From Agrocybe praecox (Eukaryota > Basidiomycota > Agaricomycetes > Agaricales > Agrocybaceae): DNA of 64,000 bases. The translations under genes and the position numbers were made by a program. Below the pieces are notes generated by a model, which had not been told where the DNA came from, did not search any database, and saw only the letters and a list, made by a program, of their open reading frames with translations. The DNA lies in the NCBI GenBank assembly GCA_964017145.1, contig OZ024845.1:1488001-1552000 (forward strand). Direction: 5' to 3'. This document shows, one piece after another, positions 1 through 11,812 of the stretch (positions within the stretch are counted from its first letter, which is position 1; each line of letters opens with the position of its first letter).

Positions 1-533
1 AATTGTACTGTCGGAGAATGACGAGTAGAAGCATACACTTCAGACGTGTGGTCTTCCATTTCATTGTACTGCGTTATGGAATCCGGTGCGCTGAAAGACA
101 TATCGAAAGACACGGAAGAGATGTGCACAATGCAAGCCCCACTCTGTTTACGAGGCGCATGCTAAATGGTTATTTACTCACCATTCTCTAGTCGTGAATA
201 TTCTTATCCATCGGGATAAACGACTTCTGAAGACATACAACTAATCAAGATCAAAGGCAAGAAGAATGAAGACCACATTGTCGGTTCTTCGAAACGCACG
301 TGTTGGGTTCTCACGCTTGCAGTAAATCTACTTTTAGATCACCAAAATATAGTATTTACAAATTATCAGCTCAAATTTCTCTATGCGTTGGATATTATCC
401 AAACACCTAACATGCAACGACATATTACGCGATTACTACTATTAGTAGCCACGATCTCCACAATCTCTATCTCTATCTCCACCATCAAGCAGACCATTGA
501 CAACTTTGGAAGAGCAACAGGTCATATTTCAGT
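1..533. other. Left-edge non-coding stretch
   Basis: Only short open frames without recognisable domains or splice logic are present. The right end is probably the 3' untranslated region and terminator of the minus-strand secreted-protein gene that ends at 534. I see nothing else that can be supported. Confidence 0.4.
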
Positions 534-862
534 TCATGCGTCCCACTGAACGGCAAAACCAGAAGACTCACGACTAAGAACGCCACCTACAACTCCTTCA
601 CCACACCTTTGTCCACCGCCGTAACGGTCGTATCCGTAATCGTATCCGTCGTATCCATTGCGGTATTGAGGCTCTCTAGCAGTAACCTCGACGTCTGAGC
701 GTTGGTCCAAAGCAATGTCTGTGAAAGAAAAATCAGCTCAAATGAAGACATGGCCTTGGCTTGTAGACTAGACATACCTCTCTGAACATCGAGCGGGGCC
801 GTGGAAGCAACCTGGAAGAGGAACCCGGCTGTGAGGAGTATGATAGCACTGATTCTCGCCAT
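534..862 (-). CDS. Small secreted protein, Tyr/Gly-rich C-terminal half
   Basis: No function recognised. Two exons (862-778 and 718-534) joined across a 59-nt intron (GTATGT...CAG) give an 89-residue protein. The first ~22 residues are a clear signal peptide (basic start, run of I/L/T/A/G/F, cleavage near ASTAP), so the product should be secreted. The mature part has Arg-ending steps (VQR, DQR, TAR-E) and then a Tyr-Gly-Asp repeat region (GYDGYDYGYDRYGGG) followed by one Cys. The TAR-E and Q-R sites resemble the pro-region processing steps common in small fungal secreted peptides, so maturation by a Golgi protease is possible (inference). I started at the Met that opens the signal peptide rather than an in-frame Met 12 codons upstream, which would bury the signal. 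The unspliced frame reads differently and lacks the Tyr/Gly motif. Confidence 0.6.
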
Positions 863-1361
863 TTGGGTGCGGAAGGAGTATTGAAATCGATAGAACAAAA
901 GTAGGTATTGCTGCTGGAAGAAATCATATCTCTCGACACTTTATAGTGTGGGCTGACTTACTCAACACCAACCGATACATACATACGTGTGTAAAGTTCT
1001 TAGCGAAGTTTCAATGTGTATAAGGAAATGATGTTCCAAAAACCAGATGTTTCCGCGAAAAGACATGACGGATTACAAGTGATGGATAGAATTGTCTTGT
1101 CCTGCGCAAAGAGACGAACACTGACAATGAGCTAGCGTTCCGCAGGCAACATTTCGAGGATAATTGGACATGGGTTCAACAACTAAATAATGTCGAACAT
1201 ATCATGTCGGAAGTTGTTCGACCAAAAAAGTCTCGAGTGAAGCTATCAATGGGTCAAGTCTTGCGTATTAGACGTTGGTAAAGGACGTGCGAAATAGTCT
1301 AGAGAAAGGTGCTAAGTAATATACTTAATCCGAATAAGGAGACTGCGTCGTAGTGCAACAC
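863..1361. other. Intergenic region between the secreted-protein gene and FMT1
   Basis: Upstream region of the minus-strand secreted-protein gene and downstream region of FMT1. No ORF with family resemblance, RNA gene or repeat was seen. Confidence 0.4.
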
Positions 1362-2848
1362 TTAGTCTGCTTTCCCTCCGAAAACGACATGCTTCATGCC
1401 CTCTTTCACTGCCCGTAACCCATTCCAAAACTCGTTCGCATTTCGATCAGATTTTCCTTCAGGCTTCACTATTGATACGCCCAATACCGTTCCCTTTGCA
1501 CATCTTATAGCAAGCGCCTTTTTGCTTAAGACCGTGCAACCAGGGTCCATTGGAAGCGTCTCCAAAAAAGTTGATGGGTCTAGTTCGTCCATTTCCAGGA
1601 GCTGGAGAGGTTTTCCATCTGGACTGTGCGTGTACAGAGGTTTCTGGTGGCTCAAAGCACGAAATCGCTTAAGGATGTCAGAGGAAGTCATAGCATCAAA
1701 GTTAACTGCAGTGTCCTTAGACGAAATGAAAGGGGCGGCAAGCATATTTTCCGCGGACGGTTGGATCTGAGCAACAGCCTAGAGCAAATAGTGAGATAAG
1801 ATTCGTATACATGTTGCATGTCATACCTTGCCATCCAACGCGTCTCTGAGGACCGAAACAAGCAGCTTGCCTCCTGCCACTGCCAACTGATCCCGTAGCT
1901 CAGGGAATGCAACATTATCGGGTACGGTCTAATAATGGACGTTCAAAGAGTGTTTGAAAGAAAATGAAATCGAATGAACCATTTTCTGGCATGCCCACAA
2001 TGAACCAGCATCGATTCCTTCGCTCTTCTTCAGCATTTCTATGACGCAAACGCCCGTCTCTTTCTCGTCGTTCAAGATTGTGTGCTGGATGGGTGCAGGG
2101 CCGCGGTACGCAGGGAGTAGAGAAGGGTGGACGTTCAGTCTGCGCGACGGTTGGAAGGCATTGAGCATCCTGCTTGTTAATATTCTTCCGAAAGACGCGG
2201 TGATGAGGACGTGATTCATAGGCACAGGCACCAGCTGGTCTTGAGACTGGGAGAATGGAGGCGGGAGCTAAACGCATCAAGTATGGTGAGATTGACGCAA
2301 GAGAAAACCGAGCGTCATAGACAGACCTGCCACGTCCTGAACTCGCGTTTGACTTTGGGTATGGTGTCTACAGGAAGGTCTAATTTTTCGGCGAGAATTT
2401 TGAGAGGAGCTAGGCAGGAATAAAAGTTATAAAAACATCAATATAAAAGGGCATTCCTGGAAGACATAAATCTCGGCGGAAAAGTACGAGATTTCGAAAA
2501 TATCCTCACATATCGACAAAACAGATCCACGTCTCCCAACATGTACATCAGGCTGGGTGGCAATGGTTATGTCTTTCCAAACATCTATGTCGTGTTTTAG
2601 TTGCGGGAAACACAGGGCTTACCATTTTAAGTCATACCTTGAGCTTTGTATAACTCCTGCAACACTAGACACGAGAATTCGTCGCGCCCCATGAAGAGCA
2701 CACGGAACCGCTCTGGCAGGTCATCCCGCTTCCCAGTTTGGATAAATCGTTTGAGAGGCGAGGTACGAATGCGCAAGCCTTGACAAACAGGTGGTTTTAG
2801 GATCGAAAGCGCATGGTGGTGCTGTCGGAAACAAGCAGACGAAAGCAT
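1362..2848 (-). CDS. FMT1: Mitochondrial methionyl-tRNA formyltransferase
   Basis: Transfers a formyl group from 10-formyl-tetrahydrofolate to Met-tRNA for mitochondrial translation initiation. Six exons can be joined in frame from the start at 2848. The N-terminus is rich in His, Arg and Lys and lacks acids, as expected of a mitochondrial presequence, and is followed by RFRVLFMGRDEFS, the opening strand of the formyltransferase fold. Later come APLKILAEKL-like sequence (here SPLKILAEKLDLPVDTIP) and the catalytic core NVHPSLLPAYRGPAPIQ, holding the conserved Asn and His, then EGIDAGSLWA with the catalytic Asp. The C-terminal OB-like domain starts near DNVAFPELRDQLA and runs to FGGKAD. Introns are 45-190 nt. 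Total length of about 400 residues fits the family. Its neighbours are unrelated genes, with no sign of operon-like organisation. Confidence 0.9.
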
Positions 2849-3594
2849 GAAAGTGTCTCCAAAATATTCCGGTGTCGAATTGGTCTAGCGAAGCGTGAGA
2901 AAGACTTTATTGACGTCACGCTAGGCTCGCGTTTCTCTCGTGCCTACTTTACAGCAGCTGCCAATGAACAAGCAGCAGGAGTACGTCGATATAGGACGAG
3001 CAGGCATAGAGAAAGTCAGCCCGGTGTTTCTTTGGTAGGTCAGTTTAATATTTTCTCTAACCTTTTGGGCTAATATACATTTTATACGTGGTCAAGTTAT
3101 GTGATGGGATACGTTTAAGATTTGAAAGGGCGTGCTGTCTGACCTACTATACACTGAATACTCTGCGCTGGACTTTGTATTTTTTGCGGCCTGTATAAAA
3201 TTATAAAAACCATATATGTGATATATACAGTCTTTTGCTAAATTCTAGAGAAAGGAGGGAATCTAATGTAGATACAAACTTAGTTCAATCTTCGTTAGAG
3301 ACAGATAACGATTGATATTCATTGATCAAGAGCATTCGTGCCCACAACTCGAAAGTACTTTGCACCTCGATGTAATCATTGCATAGATATGGATGTAGAA
3401 TAAATTGTTATGGAAGATTACACGTGTATAATATGAGTGTAGACTGATGAGAAATAAATATGTACATATGCCCTGACATCATCCAAATAGATTCTCCATA
3501 GTGGAAATACCAATTTCTTCGACCCTTTTCAGACCCAAAAACCCCTTAAAATAAAAAATGACATGACGAAATGCATTACAGTTACAGTCATCCA
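2849..3594. other. Intergenic region, FMT1 promoter side
   Basis: Holds the FMT1 upstream region and the 3' flank of the Ras-like gene. The left third is more balanced in base composition; 3060-3590 is AT-rich. No gene or repeat is supported. Confidence 0.4.
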
Positions 3595-4615
3595 TCAACT
3601 CTTCGAGACAAAAAGTTCACGAAGACCATGAAATGCAGAATAAATCATGTTCCCTCGAGAAGCGGTAGTCTCCCTCAATGCTTGAACCATCGCTAACACT
3701 GCAGCGTCCACGTTCTGTCCGGATTTCGCGGAAGTTTCGATGAAGGCATGGCATCCCAGCTCCTTTGCCATGGCTTCACCTTCCTCTGACGTAACTTCTC
3801 TCGATGATACGAGGTCGGATTTGGTGCCTACTAGGACGAGAACGATGTTGGGATTTTGCTTTGGATTTAGAGGCACTTGTCTGCAAGTTCGTGCGACATC
3901 CTGAAATGAGGACCTGCATGTGGTAGAATATAGGAGCAAGTAGCCATCGCAGTATCTGAAGGCGATGGGATGAGCATCGAGAGGAATGAAATACAGTTGA
4001 TACGTACGGAATATCATCCTGGATGTCGTGGTAATGTGCTATAGACGTCCATTAAGACATGTAATGGTTCTCGGATGATAAGGAAGGAACTAGTGTGCTC
4101 ACCTTGAACTACCCAACGATCTGAAAGGTGTACTACACATGTGTCTTTTTCGTCCACTACACATTGTTTAACATGGTCCTCTTCGAAGACAAGTTTCTCG
4201 TAATGTTCCTTAATGATAGTCCCATGAATCCAGCTAGTGCTTATCTATGTCCATTGGCGCCTCACCTCTGCAGAGAAATAAGCGCTCAGTGAGTGAATAT
4301 CAAATACGATCGAGGGGATAAAGCTCACCATATGTGTCGTCTGAAAACTGCAAGTCCTCTTGTAAATAATCAGTAGAATTGTCAGGTCTGATCAAAGGAC
4401 TAACCCGATATGCAAAAGATGTCCTCCCAACTTCTTGATCGCCGACAAGTAGGATACGCCAACGTTCTTTTTTAGCAGGCCAAACCGAGGAACATAACAT
4501 TATGGAAGAAAGGGTCTGGATTCTCGAGTCGTGGGTCTAGAAAGAGGAAAGAATAGGCATGGGATAGCGATGCCCTGTCAACACCCGTCGACACCTTATT
4601 TGCTCCTTCAGACAT
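3595..4615 (-). CDS. Divergent Ras-like small GTPase
   Basis: Ras-superfamily fold spread over about six exons. Start chosen at 4615 (MSEGANK exon) because it splices in frame into the P-loop exon. Visible elements: beta-1 and P-loop RILLVGDQEVGRTS, with Arg where nearly all family members have the catalytic Lys (GxxxxGK[ST]); a switch-I-like GTIIKEHYEK; TCVVHLSD where Ras has TCLLDILDTAG; then PYCDGYLLLYSTT; G4 LVGTKSDL (T in place of N of NKxD); and G5 ETSAK. The DxxG of switch II is not recognisable. The C-terminus ends FVSKS with no CaaX or Cys, so no prenyl anchor is apparent. It is probably an atypical, weakly or non-hydrolysing GTPase (inference). The exact joins between the P-loop exon and the switch-I exon are uncertain, since two acceptor choices give open frames. 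Confidence 0.65.
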
Positions 4616-5228
4616 CCGACTTGGGAAAACCCACACAGCCTGACTCACGAACGTGAAGACTTCGATGTGTTCCCTCAAGACCAGAAGAGTGGGTGCCTAT
4701 GTCATCGGTCTGTCATACAACGTGTGTTCCCAAACCACTGGGTTGTTTCGTGGGACATAACGAGCTTTTTAGTATCCAACAGGCTTTTGCATCAAAAAGA
4801 AAGACAGCAACTCGAGCCAAAAAGTCATCCCGGTTTCGCCGACTTGAAGACTAGCAGTGTATACGGGGACAGAGTGATGCCCAATAGTAAGTTTTGACTA
4901 GTATCTTTGACGGTAACACCGTGGTCCTGAGCGACTGTGGACATTCAATGATAAAATGATGAGCGCTGGGGTTTGAGGTAGTCCCGCAGAGTAATCCATT
5001 CGGAAGAAAAATGTTAACGAGTTAGACGCTTTATGTGGTTCTTAGGAAAGGGAGTTTGATGACGGCAACCGGGAAGAGTTCTGATCCAGCACTTGCCGCT
5101 TATATTCTGTTTGTTATCTGATTCCATTCTATTTCTTCCTCTCGTTTTGTTCCCATCGTGCTTGGAAACGATCGTATTTTTTCTTCAGGATCTTTGTACA
5201 ACACAACTCAAATTACATCAAGGTCAAT
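4616..5228. other. Divergent promoter region between Ras-like gene and PPCS
   Basis: The two flanking genes point away from each other, so this ~610-bp space should contain both promoters. The 5090-5165 part is pyrimidine-rich (runs of C and T), as often seen just upstream of basidiomycete start sites. No further gene is supported. Confidence 0.45.
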
Positions 5229-6558
5229 ATGCACACGGAACCGACGACTTTCTCCGCAGAGGAATACTTTGCGACACAACTACCGCCTCCGACATTACAG
5301 CACGACGTGGAAAAAGTACGGGAATTCATTGAGAGACAGAATAGAGAAGGGAGACAGGTGGTGTTAGTGACGGTGTGTAATTAATCATTCCTTGACATCT
5401 ACCGTCCAGCTGATGGACCCCCGGTACAGAGTGGTGGTACGACAGTGCCACTGGAGCTCAATGTGTGAGCTAACTTAAGCCATAACGCTCTTGTGATCCC
5501 CAAGAGCTCATTATACCGCTTTTTTAGCGTTCGTTTCCTGGACAATTTCAGTGCAGGTTTGTTATTTTCGTCCTGGGTTCCCCTATCTTCGCAATCTTAA
5601 ATATACCGACAGGAACCAGAGGAGCTACCTCAGCTGAATACTTCCTCAAGGCTGGATATGCCGTCATTTTCATGCACAGGCAGTTCAGTCTGCAACCTTT
5701 CAGTCGACATTATTCGCATTCCACCAATCCTTTCCTCGATTTCCTAGACATAGATCCCCCAGTGGCTGAAGGCGCGACACCGCGTATCTCAGTCACTCCG
5801 AACAAACGCGACGACTTGCTTCAAGTTCTGACAGTATACAAGAACGTCCACGCCCTTGGAACCCTCCATACCCTGACGTTCGTGACGGTAAATGACTATC
5901 TCTGGCTCTTGCGTGCTGTCAGCCAGGAAATGGCCGTTCTCAAACGGCGAGCGATGTTCTATCTTGCGGCAGCCGTCAGTGACTTTTTCTTGCCTAGGCA
6001 AAAGATGGTAGGCCCTAGTTAGCTACATTCCCTCGTACATCTCAACGAATTCCGTAGTCGGAGCACAAGATCCAGTCAGGAAAAGGAAGTCTTCATATCG
6101 AAATGGACCAAGTACCCAAGATCCTGAAGCCGTTAGTAGACGAATGGACACCTGGAGGCTACATCGTGTCTTTCAAGGTTAGTTTCCTCGTCACCGTCAT
6201 GACTCCTTTATTGACCCCATACTAGCTGGAAACCGACCAAAACCTTCTACTGCCCAAAGCAAAGCAAGCGCTGGACAGATACGGACATCAAGTTGTAATC
6301 GGCAACGACCTCCACCGACGCAAATTTGAAGTCGTTTTCGTGTCCAAAAAGCCTCTGCCTTCCTTACCTCCAGGCATTGAACAGACTCAAGCAGTCATAG
6401 ACCATGCTTCGGATGCCTCGAATGGATTTTCAGAATACTGGCTACGGATAGATATCCCAGAGACACCCACGCCTGGATTCCCTACTCAGGAAATCGAGGA
6501 AGATATTGTCGCAGAACTGGTCAGGAGACACGCAGAATGGATCGCCAATTCGCCATAA
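5229..6558 (+). CDS. CAB2: Phosphopantothenate-cysteine ligase (PPCS)
   Basis: Joins 4'-phosphopantothenate and cysteine in coenzyme A biosynthesis; the eukaryotic enzyme is separate from the decarboxylase. The start at 5229 begins MHTEPTTFSAEEYFATQLPP. Exons then give VLVTSGGTTVPLE, the nucleotide-binding glycine loop, RFLDNFSAGTRGA, and FSLQPFSRHYSHS, all hallmarks of eukaryotic PPCS. Further exons read YLAAAVSDFF, then a segment ending GYIVSFKLETDQ, VVIGNDL and the last exon through WIANSP. At least six exons; the one after LELN uses a GTGAGC donor that restores N-V-V-R-F. A length of about 330 residues fits the family. Only the small exon borders near 5430-5530 are less certain. Confidence 0.88.
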
Positions 6559-7140
6559 ATGAAGGGTCAAATAAAGTGCAAATAAACTGTGAAATTAGGT
6601 TTTCAGTTAAATTTATATACAGCATCTGGGAACGCACTGGTCTTTCATTTGACTGGTCAGTATTGGCGAGCGCTGTCGTCGGCTGGGGCGCTTAGTAGAC
6701 CTTTCGAAAGGCTAAAAGATGTGACACCTTTGCTGGTTCGAGATTCACCCAGCAAAATAATAAGAAATGTAGGGTTCAGAGGTTCAACGTTCAAGCTTCA
6801 AGCTTCAAGCTCGGGGTTCGGGGTTCGCAGGTTCGCCGAACTTTACTCCCAAAAAATGAGACTTTCTGAAGGCGATAACATGGATCTTTCATTACAGTAT
6901 ATATACCATGAAAGGCGCCGGAACACCTTTAAAAGAACTTACGATATAAAACAGCGATCTAATAGTAGTATTGCAGAGTCAATAATAATAACACCCCAAA
7001 AATACTCCGTCCGTTAGGATACACAGTATCACCATCCTTCCTTCCATGACCATCCTTGCCTACCACAGAAGTGACATATCTCCCTTCTGCAAGTCCACAT
7101 TTTTACCTTACTCCTAAGCGATCCAAAGTACATATTCTTT
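6559..7140. other. Convergent 3' intergenic region
   Basis: Lies between the stop codons of PPCS (plus) and the Sec2-like gene (minus). It holds a short low-complexity repeat (6772-6837). A 142-codon open frame here shows no family resemblance and is rich in repeat-derived residues, so it is not called. Confidence 0.4.
6772..6837. repeat. Short GTTC/TTCAAGC direct repeats
   Basis: About 65 bp made of repeated GGTTC and TTCAAGC units (three consecutive TTCAAGC-type copies, then GGGGTTC twice, then AGGTTCG). It is a local tandem low-complexity tract in a 3' intergenic space. Confidence 0.6.
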
Positions 7141-10100
7141 CTAATCGCGAATCCCACCAATACGCGCCCAGAACATATCCTCTCTAAGACGTACAACCTC
7201 TTTCCACGTCCTCTCTTCCCAAGTCGTGTCCCCCACAAAACGAGCTCTGTCCTTCTCCTCTTGTTCCTTTCTCCTCCGCTCTTCCTCAGCCTTTTCTTCT
7301 GCTGTAACCATGTCATGCTTATCGTGGGTTTTTTCCTCGTCCGATGGATCAGCTATACCGTTTGGCTGGACGATTCCGTTCACATTGACAATAGGGTCTA
7401 CATGTACCTCGTCCTTGTCGAGAGGTGCCTCAGAGATATCGTCGGTATCGTTGACGACTGCATTCGACGTCGTTTCAGCAAGGTCGACATGCTGCTTTCC
7501 AGCGACCGGAGTCTGCGGGGCAGCTATCGTTGCCTGGTCGTAATCGTCCACAGGCGCATCTTTGGCAACTTCAACCTGACTCTCCTTCTCAGCAACCGCC
7601 GCGACTTTGGCTTCATCAGCAGTGGCGTCTCCCGTCTCATTCGTAGGGTTTTCAACCTCCTGTCCGGGAGATAAAGTGTCCACAAAGACCTCTGATGATG
7701 AAGGTGATACATCACTGAGCTGGTTTGGCAAAGCGAGTTTCTCTTTACCCTCATCTTCGTTTGCAACCGAAGATGTCGACTCCGACTCCTCCTTATAACT
7801 ATCCTCAGACTTCGAAGCAGCGACTGTATTGGATTCTGCGTCCTGGTCTGGCACCGAATCGACACCATCATGGGCAACTGGAGTGACATCATCAGTCGCA
7901 GTTGGCGATGGTTTAAGTTCTGCTGTGTCAGGCTCAGCATCAGCCTTTTTCGACGGCTCTTCGACTGCTTTCTCAGTGGAGGAAGCCTCATCCACAGTCG
8001 TATCAGAAGTCTTGTCTACTACGACACTATCAGCAGCCGGCGAAGAGTCAGCATTAGCCGGTGTTGAAGGCCTCGATCCACCTGCAGGTCCTCGCGCGCG
8101 CGCAGCCGCTCTCCTGGGGATGGGAGGCGGAGCAGCACCAGTGCCCCCATTAATAGCAACGGCAGGCGAAGCCGTCCGAGAAGGTTCACCAACAGCGGGT
8201 GTCGCTGGACGCGAGTCAGACGTTGCTACAGCAGCAGCAGCAGCAGCAGGTGGAGGTGGAGGCGGAGACCTCACAGCTCGAGCAGGCAATGGGGGTGGAG
8301 GCGTACCCGCGGATGCGTTGCGGATATGAGACCTTCGGATGGGCGATAAAGGTGCTACTACCGCTGAAGGCACTTCTGATAATGGTGGCATCGATATTGC
8401 TTGAGTGCTTGAGTTAGATTCTACAGGAGCAGCAGGCTCCCCTTCAGCACTCGCAGAAATAGGTACAGCAGCAGGCGCGCTGGTGCTCGATGTAAGAGTT
8501 CCGTTGGTGCTGCTATTATCCACGGCGCTCTCATCGACCTTGGGCTGAGGTGTATTATTTGCACTTCTACCCCGGCCTTCGTTCCTCCTTGGCAACGGTG
8601 GTGGCGGAGGTAGCGGATGGCTAGCGCGCGAAGGGTTAACAGGCGGAAGAGGAGGAGGCAGCCTTCGTTGTTCGGAATGCGCTGGAGTCTCCGCTGCTGC
8701 TTTTTTAGCCTTGTCTTTATCGCTACTATCACCCCAGCTGGCAGCCCTCTCCCCAATCGCACTCGCAATGCCCCATATGCCCCTCTTCCTAGGCGGTATA
8801 GGCGGCTTTTCACCATTACTGGATTTCTCTACGTGGAGTGGGGTTGGTGGTGCCGGTGGTGGAGGAAGCTCTTCTTCCCAAACTTTATCGACGATACCCG
8901 TGCGGACGAATGCCCACATCGTGCATGTCGTCCTAAGACGACTTAAACACCATCCAGACATGCATAGAGGGTATAGTGTCGTGGGCTGGTTGTTTGGAGA
9001 ATGTGTCTGGTTTGTACCGCTGCCGCCGTAGCTTTGACTCGTGGCGATGGGTATAGGTGCTGAACCTGACTGGGAAGTGGATCTGGCTAGAGAGGGTATA
9101 GGCAAGGACGATGCGATAGAGGGACCAGTAGTCGAGGTTGGGGCGAGACGGAAGACGAATATCTGGGAATCAGAGTGAGAACTCAGGGACCTTTGGATGG
9201 AGTGTGTAGGCGAGTGTGGAGGGTTGCCAGTTGAAAGAGGCCTTTTAAAGAAAGACCCAGACCAGGTAGAAGAAGGCACCTGGCTTTGCCCGTGGCTTGC
9301 ATGGCTCAACGGATGTACGGGCGGGCGTGGCGAGTGCTGTGGTTCGGACGCTGGAAATATCGAAACACCACACAGAGCGCAAGAGATATTGTCATTGCTG
9401 CTGTTTACTCCGGCAACAGACGCCGGCTGAGTGGCAGATTCCGCGAATAGAGTCCCTACAGATAAAGGTTCGATGATCAACTGCCCAGAGTGAATGGCAG
9501 ACAAGACAGATCGCCGTGAGAGCCAGTTGAGAGAAGGCGCAAGGTCAAGACGAACGGTAGGCTCCCTGGAAGATTGTCAGAACTTGAACAACATGATAAA
9601 ATGGAACATACGAGTCTTCTGTCAATAAACGCGCGAGGAACGGTAGTTGAAGGAGAGTTGACATGGCCGGAGTATTGAACGGCGACGTTGGGTGCAATAC
9701 GCGTAGATGAGCTATGAAAGCCATAAAATCTTGATAAGGACCATGGCAATTGAGCAGTCTCAGAGAAGTAGAAACGTCGCTATCCCGTCGCGCGATCCAT
9801 TTCCCTTTGCCCATTGTCATTTCCATTTCCCGGGTCTTCTTTTCTGCGTTTTCACGTTCCGCTTGGAGAGCTTGCATTTGAATTTGCATGAGTTGAATGG
9901 CCTCCTCAGCACTCTTCAGTGCTTGTTCCGCTGATTCCACTTTCTTTTCACTGAGATGCTTGTCGTACCGCGCCTCTGCCACCATAGAGTTAGCCTGGTC
10001 GAAAAGAGATGCACTCAAGTCATCTAAATCCTTCTCTATGGCTATACGAGCTGATTCTGCTTGTCCACGTTGTGCAGCTTCCTCAGTAGCCCTCTCCATC

Positions 10101-10486
10101 AATCTACTGAGTTCTGCCGTTACATGCGACTTCTCGACGAGTAGACCTGTATTCAGCGCAGCAAGGTGTTGTGTCCTCTCCAGCTCGAGCTGAGAAATCT
10201 TGAGAGAAGAGGTGCGGACATTCGCAGATGCGACGTGCAAATCGTCCTCCAGGTCAGATACACGATCGTAAGATTTGACAAGCTTGTTGTTAAGCTGGCT
10301 GACTTGGGAAAAGAGATCTTGAATTTGGGCCCGCAGAGATTCAATGACCATTTCCTGTGCATCTCTGTCTATGCTTCCTCGACGCTTCAGGGATTGGGAA
10401 CTGCTCTCCTGTCGCTGGTGTCCGGTGTCGTCATGGTGGTGGGTGGTACCGTTTAGCTGTGGTTCTTCAGGATGTACTTCAGCCAT
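7141..10486 (-). CDS. SEC2: Sec2-type Rab GTPase exchange factor with long proline-rich tail
   Basis: Sec2/Rabin proteins activate the exocytic Rab Sec4/Rab8 on secretory vesicles. Two exons (10486-9612, 9565-7141) with a 46-nt intron give 1099 residues. Residues ~35-215 form a long heptad-rich coiled coil starting DAQEMVIESLRAQIQDLFSQ, the Sec2p GEF domain. It continues into the conserved C-terminal module: a region around LLNCHGPYQDFMAFIAHLR, then a CALCG pair and a second Cys cluster near YPLCMSGWCLSRL that could bind zinc (inference). The second half is disordered, with poly-Pro and PxxP tracts such as PPIPPRKRG and ELPPPPAPP, an Ala run, an acidic Ser/Thr-rich stretch and a charged C-terminal helix (EEERRRKEQEEKDRARF). 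The PxxP motifs suggest SH3 partners (inference). The start is the first Met of the long frame, preceded by a stop. Confidence 0.85.
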
Positions 10487-11812
10487 TTTTTACTGGAATT
10501 TCCGTCTACGGTGTAGGCGTCCAGCGCAAGTGGATATATGTACAATCGGAGCCTCCTCGAGTGCCGTTTTTGTCTAAGATTCAGAGGACTGATATTTGGC
10601 AGTCACACATAGGTGATGGCAATTGAGTCACGTACCCCGCACTACGCGGAATCTCAACACGAATGATGCGATCAATCCTTCTTCCGTCAGGACAGTCACA
10701 TTCCGAAAAGTGGCCCCCACAGATAAGCTGCAGACAGCCACAACTTATTGGAGAAATTTTATACAAGAGGCCCTTTGAACTGACTAGTTCTTGAATTTGC
10801 TGCCTAGGCACACTTATGTTTCGAAACTCGCGTTGTTCTCGTCGCAAATCAGGACCGTCTCCTTCCTTGCGAAAACTTGGTTGCTACCTAGAAACAACAG
10901 CAAACTTATTCCGCGTTTATTCTCGAACATCGTAATATAGTCCCTCAGCGCCAACCGTCGTCAGTGTAATGTAAAAGGTATTGTTCTTTCGTGATTCCTT
11001 TGCCATGTAAGATCCACCTTCGCCTAATGTGAATCTGTCCTGTTTGTCTCTGCGACACATTCTGCTACTGCCCAAATCTTTGGTGTTCTGTTTTTTGGCC
11101 TTCGGACACTGACACCACTTATCATGGCCCTTGTATATCGCGCACTCCCTCCTACAGCCGATTTCTTCGTACTATCATTTTGTCGCATGGTTATTTCCTG
11201 TTGTGCTTTTCTCTTAAATCCAGCTTCAGCTTTCAACAATGCGAGGTACCTGGCGTAGCTCTTGAACATATTTGATCCAGTTCTGACTTTTTTGATTTCC
11301 AGAATTTTTTTCAAATGGGACCAATGAATTCATGCTTGAAGCTTAAAGATCAATGCGTCAAGTCACAAACCCAATCAGGTTGGCCTACTTATCATTGACC
11401 AATTGGAACGCACTGCATCGGCACCCCTTTGACCTATTGGCAGGCCACTCTGCGCTCCACCCCTCTGCATCGCCACCCCTTTGAAGCATTCTCACGGCTG
11501 TTAGTGTCATTGAGTATGCCTCTCCTTCAAAGGGATTTTTCATGCTGGCCTTCTGTTTTTTTTTGTGATTGACGACATGAGGTTGATCACAATTTCCTTT
11601 TTCTCTCGTCCAGGTGCTCCACGAGGCGATCTCAATGCGTTATTTCCACCCATTGATGCCCTTTGAAGAGGGCGGCCATACCAAAGAGTACAATGCCGAG
11701 ATTATAAACACATAGACGCAGGACTATAAATTCAGAGCATCGAACTGCAGGATGCATTTCGAGCATCGCGCCCTTTGGTACAACATCTCTGGCATTTATA
11801 GTCATCGTCATT
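10487..11812. other. Intergenic region between SEC2-like gene and HMG-box gene
   Basis: About 1.3 kb shared by two divergently transcribed genes. Minus-strand open frames of 88 and 96 codons occur but have no splice support or family resemblance. Between 11420 and 11550 the phrase CACCCCTTTGA recurs with variations on both strands (also TTCAAAGG), a possible set of degenerate regulatory repeats. No RNA gene was seen. Confidence 0.4.

Noticed and set aside
1396..1770. 124-codon plus-strand ORF
   Set aside because: Antisense to the last exon of FMT1.
6735..6756. tRNA-like GGTTCGAGATTC box
   Set aside because: No matching A box or cloverleaf could be folded around it.
6589..7017. 142-codon plus-strand ORF after PPCS
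   Set aside because: No family resemblance, runs through the GTTC repeat and lies in a tail-to-tail spacer.
7524..7991. Arg/Leu-rich 155-codon minus-strand ORF and several plus-strand ORFs of 100-166 codons between 7226 and 9031
   Set aside because: Frame shadows of the long Sec2-like exon; biased composition follows from the repetitive Pro/Ala/Ser codons.
11024..11314. Lys/Arg-rich 96-codon minus-strand ORF
   Set aside because: No domain, no splice context, in a promoter region between divergent genes.
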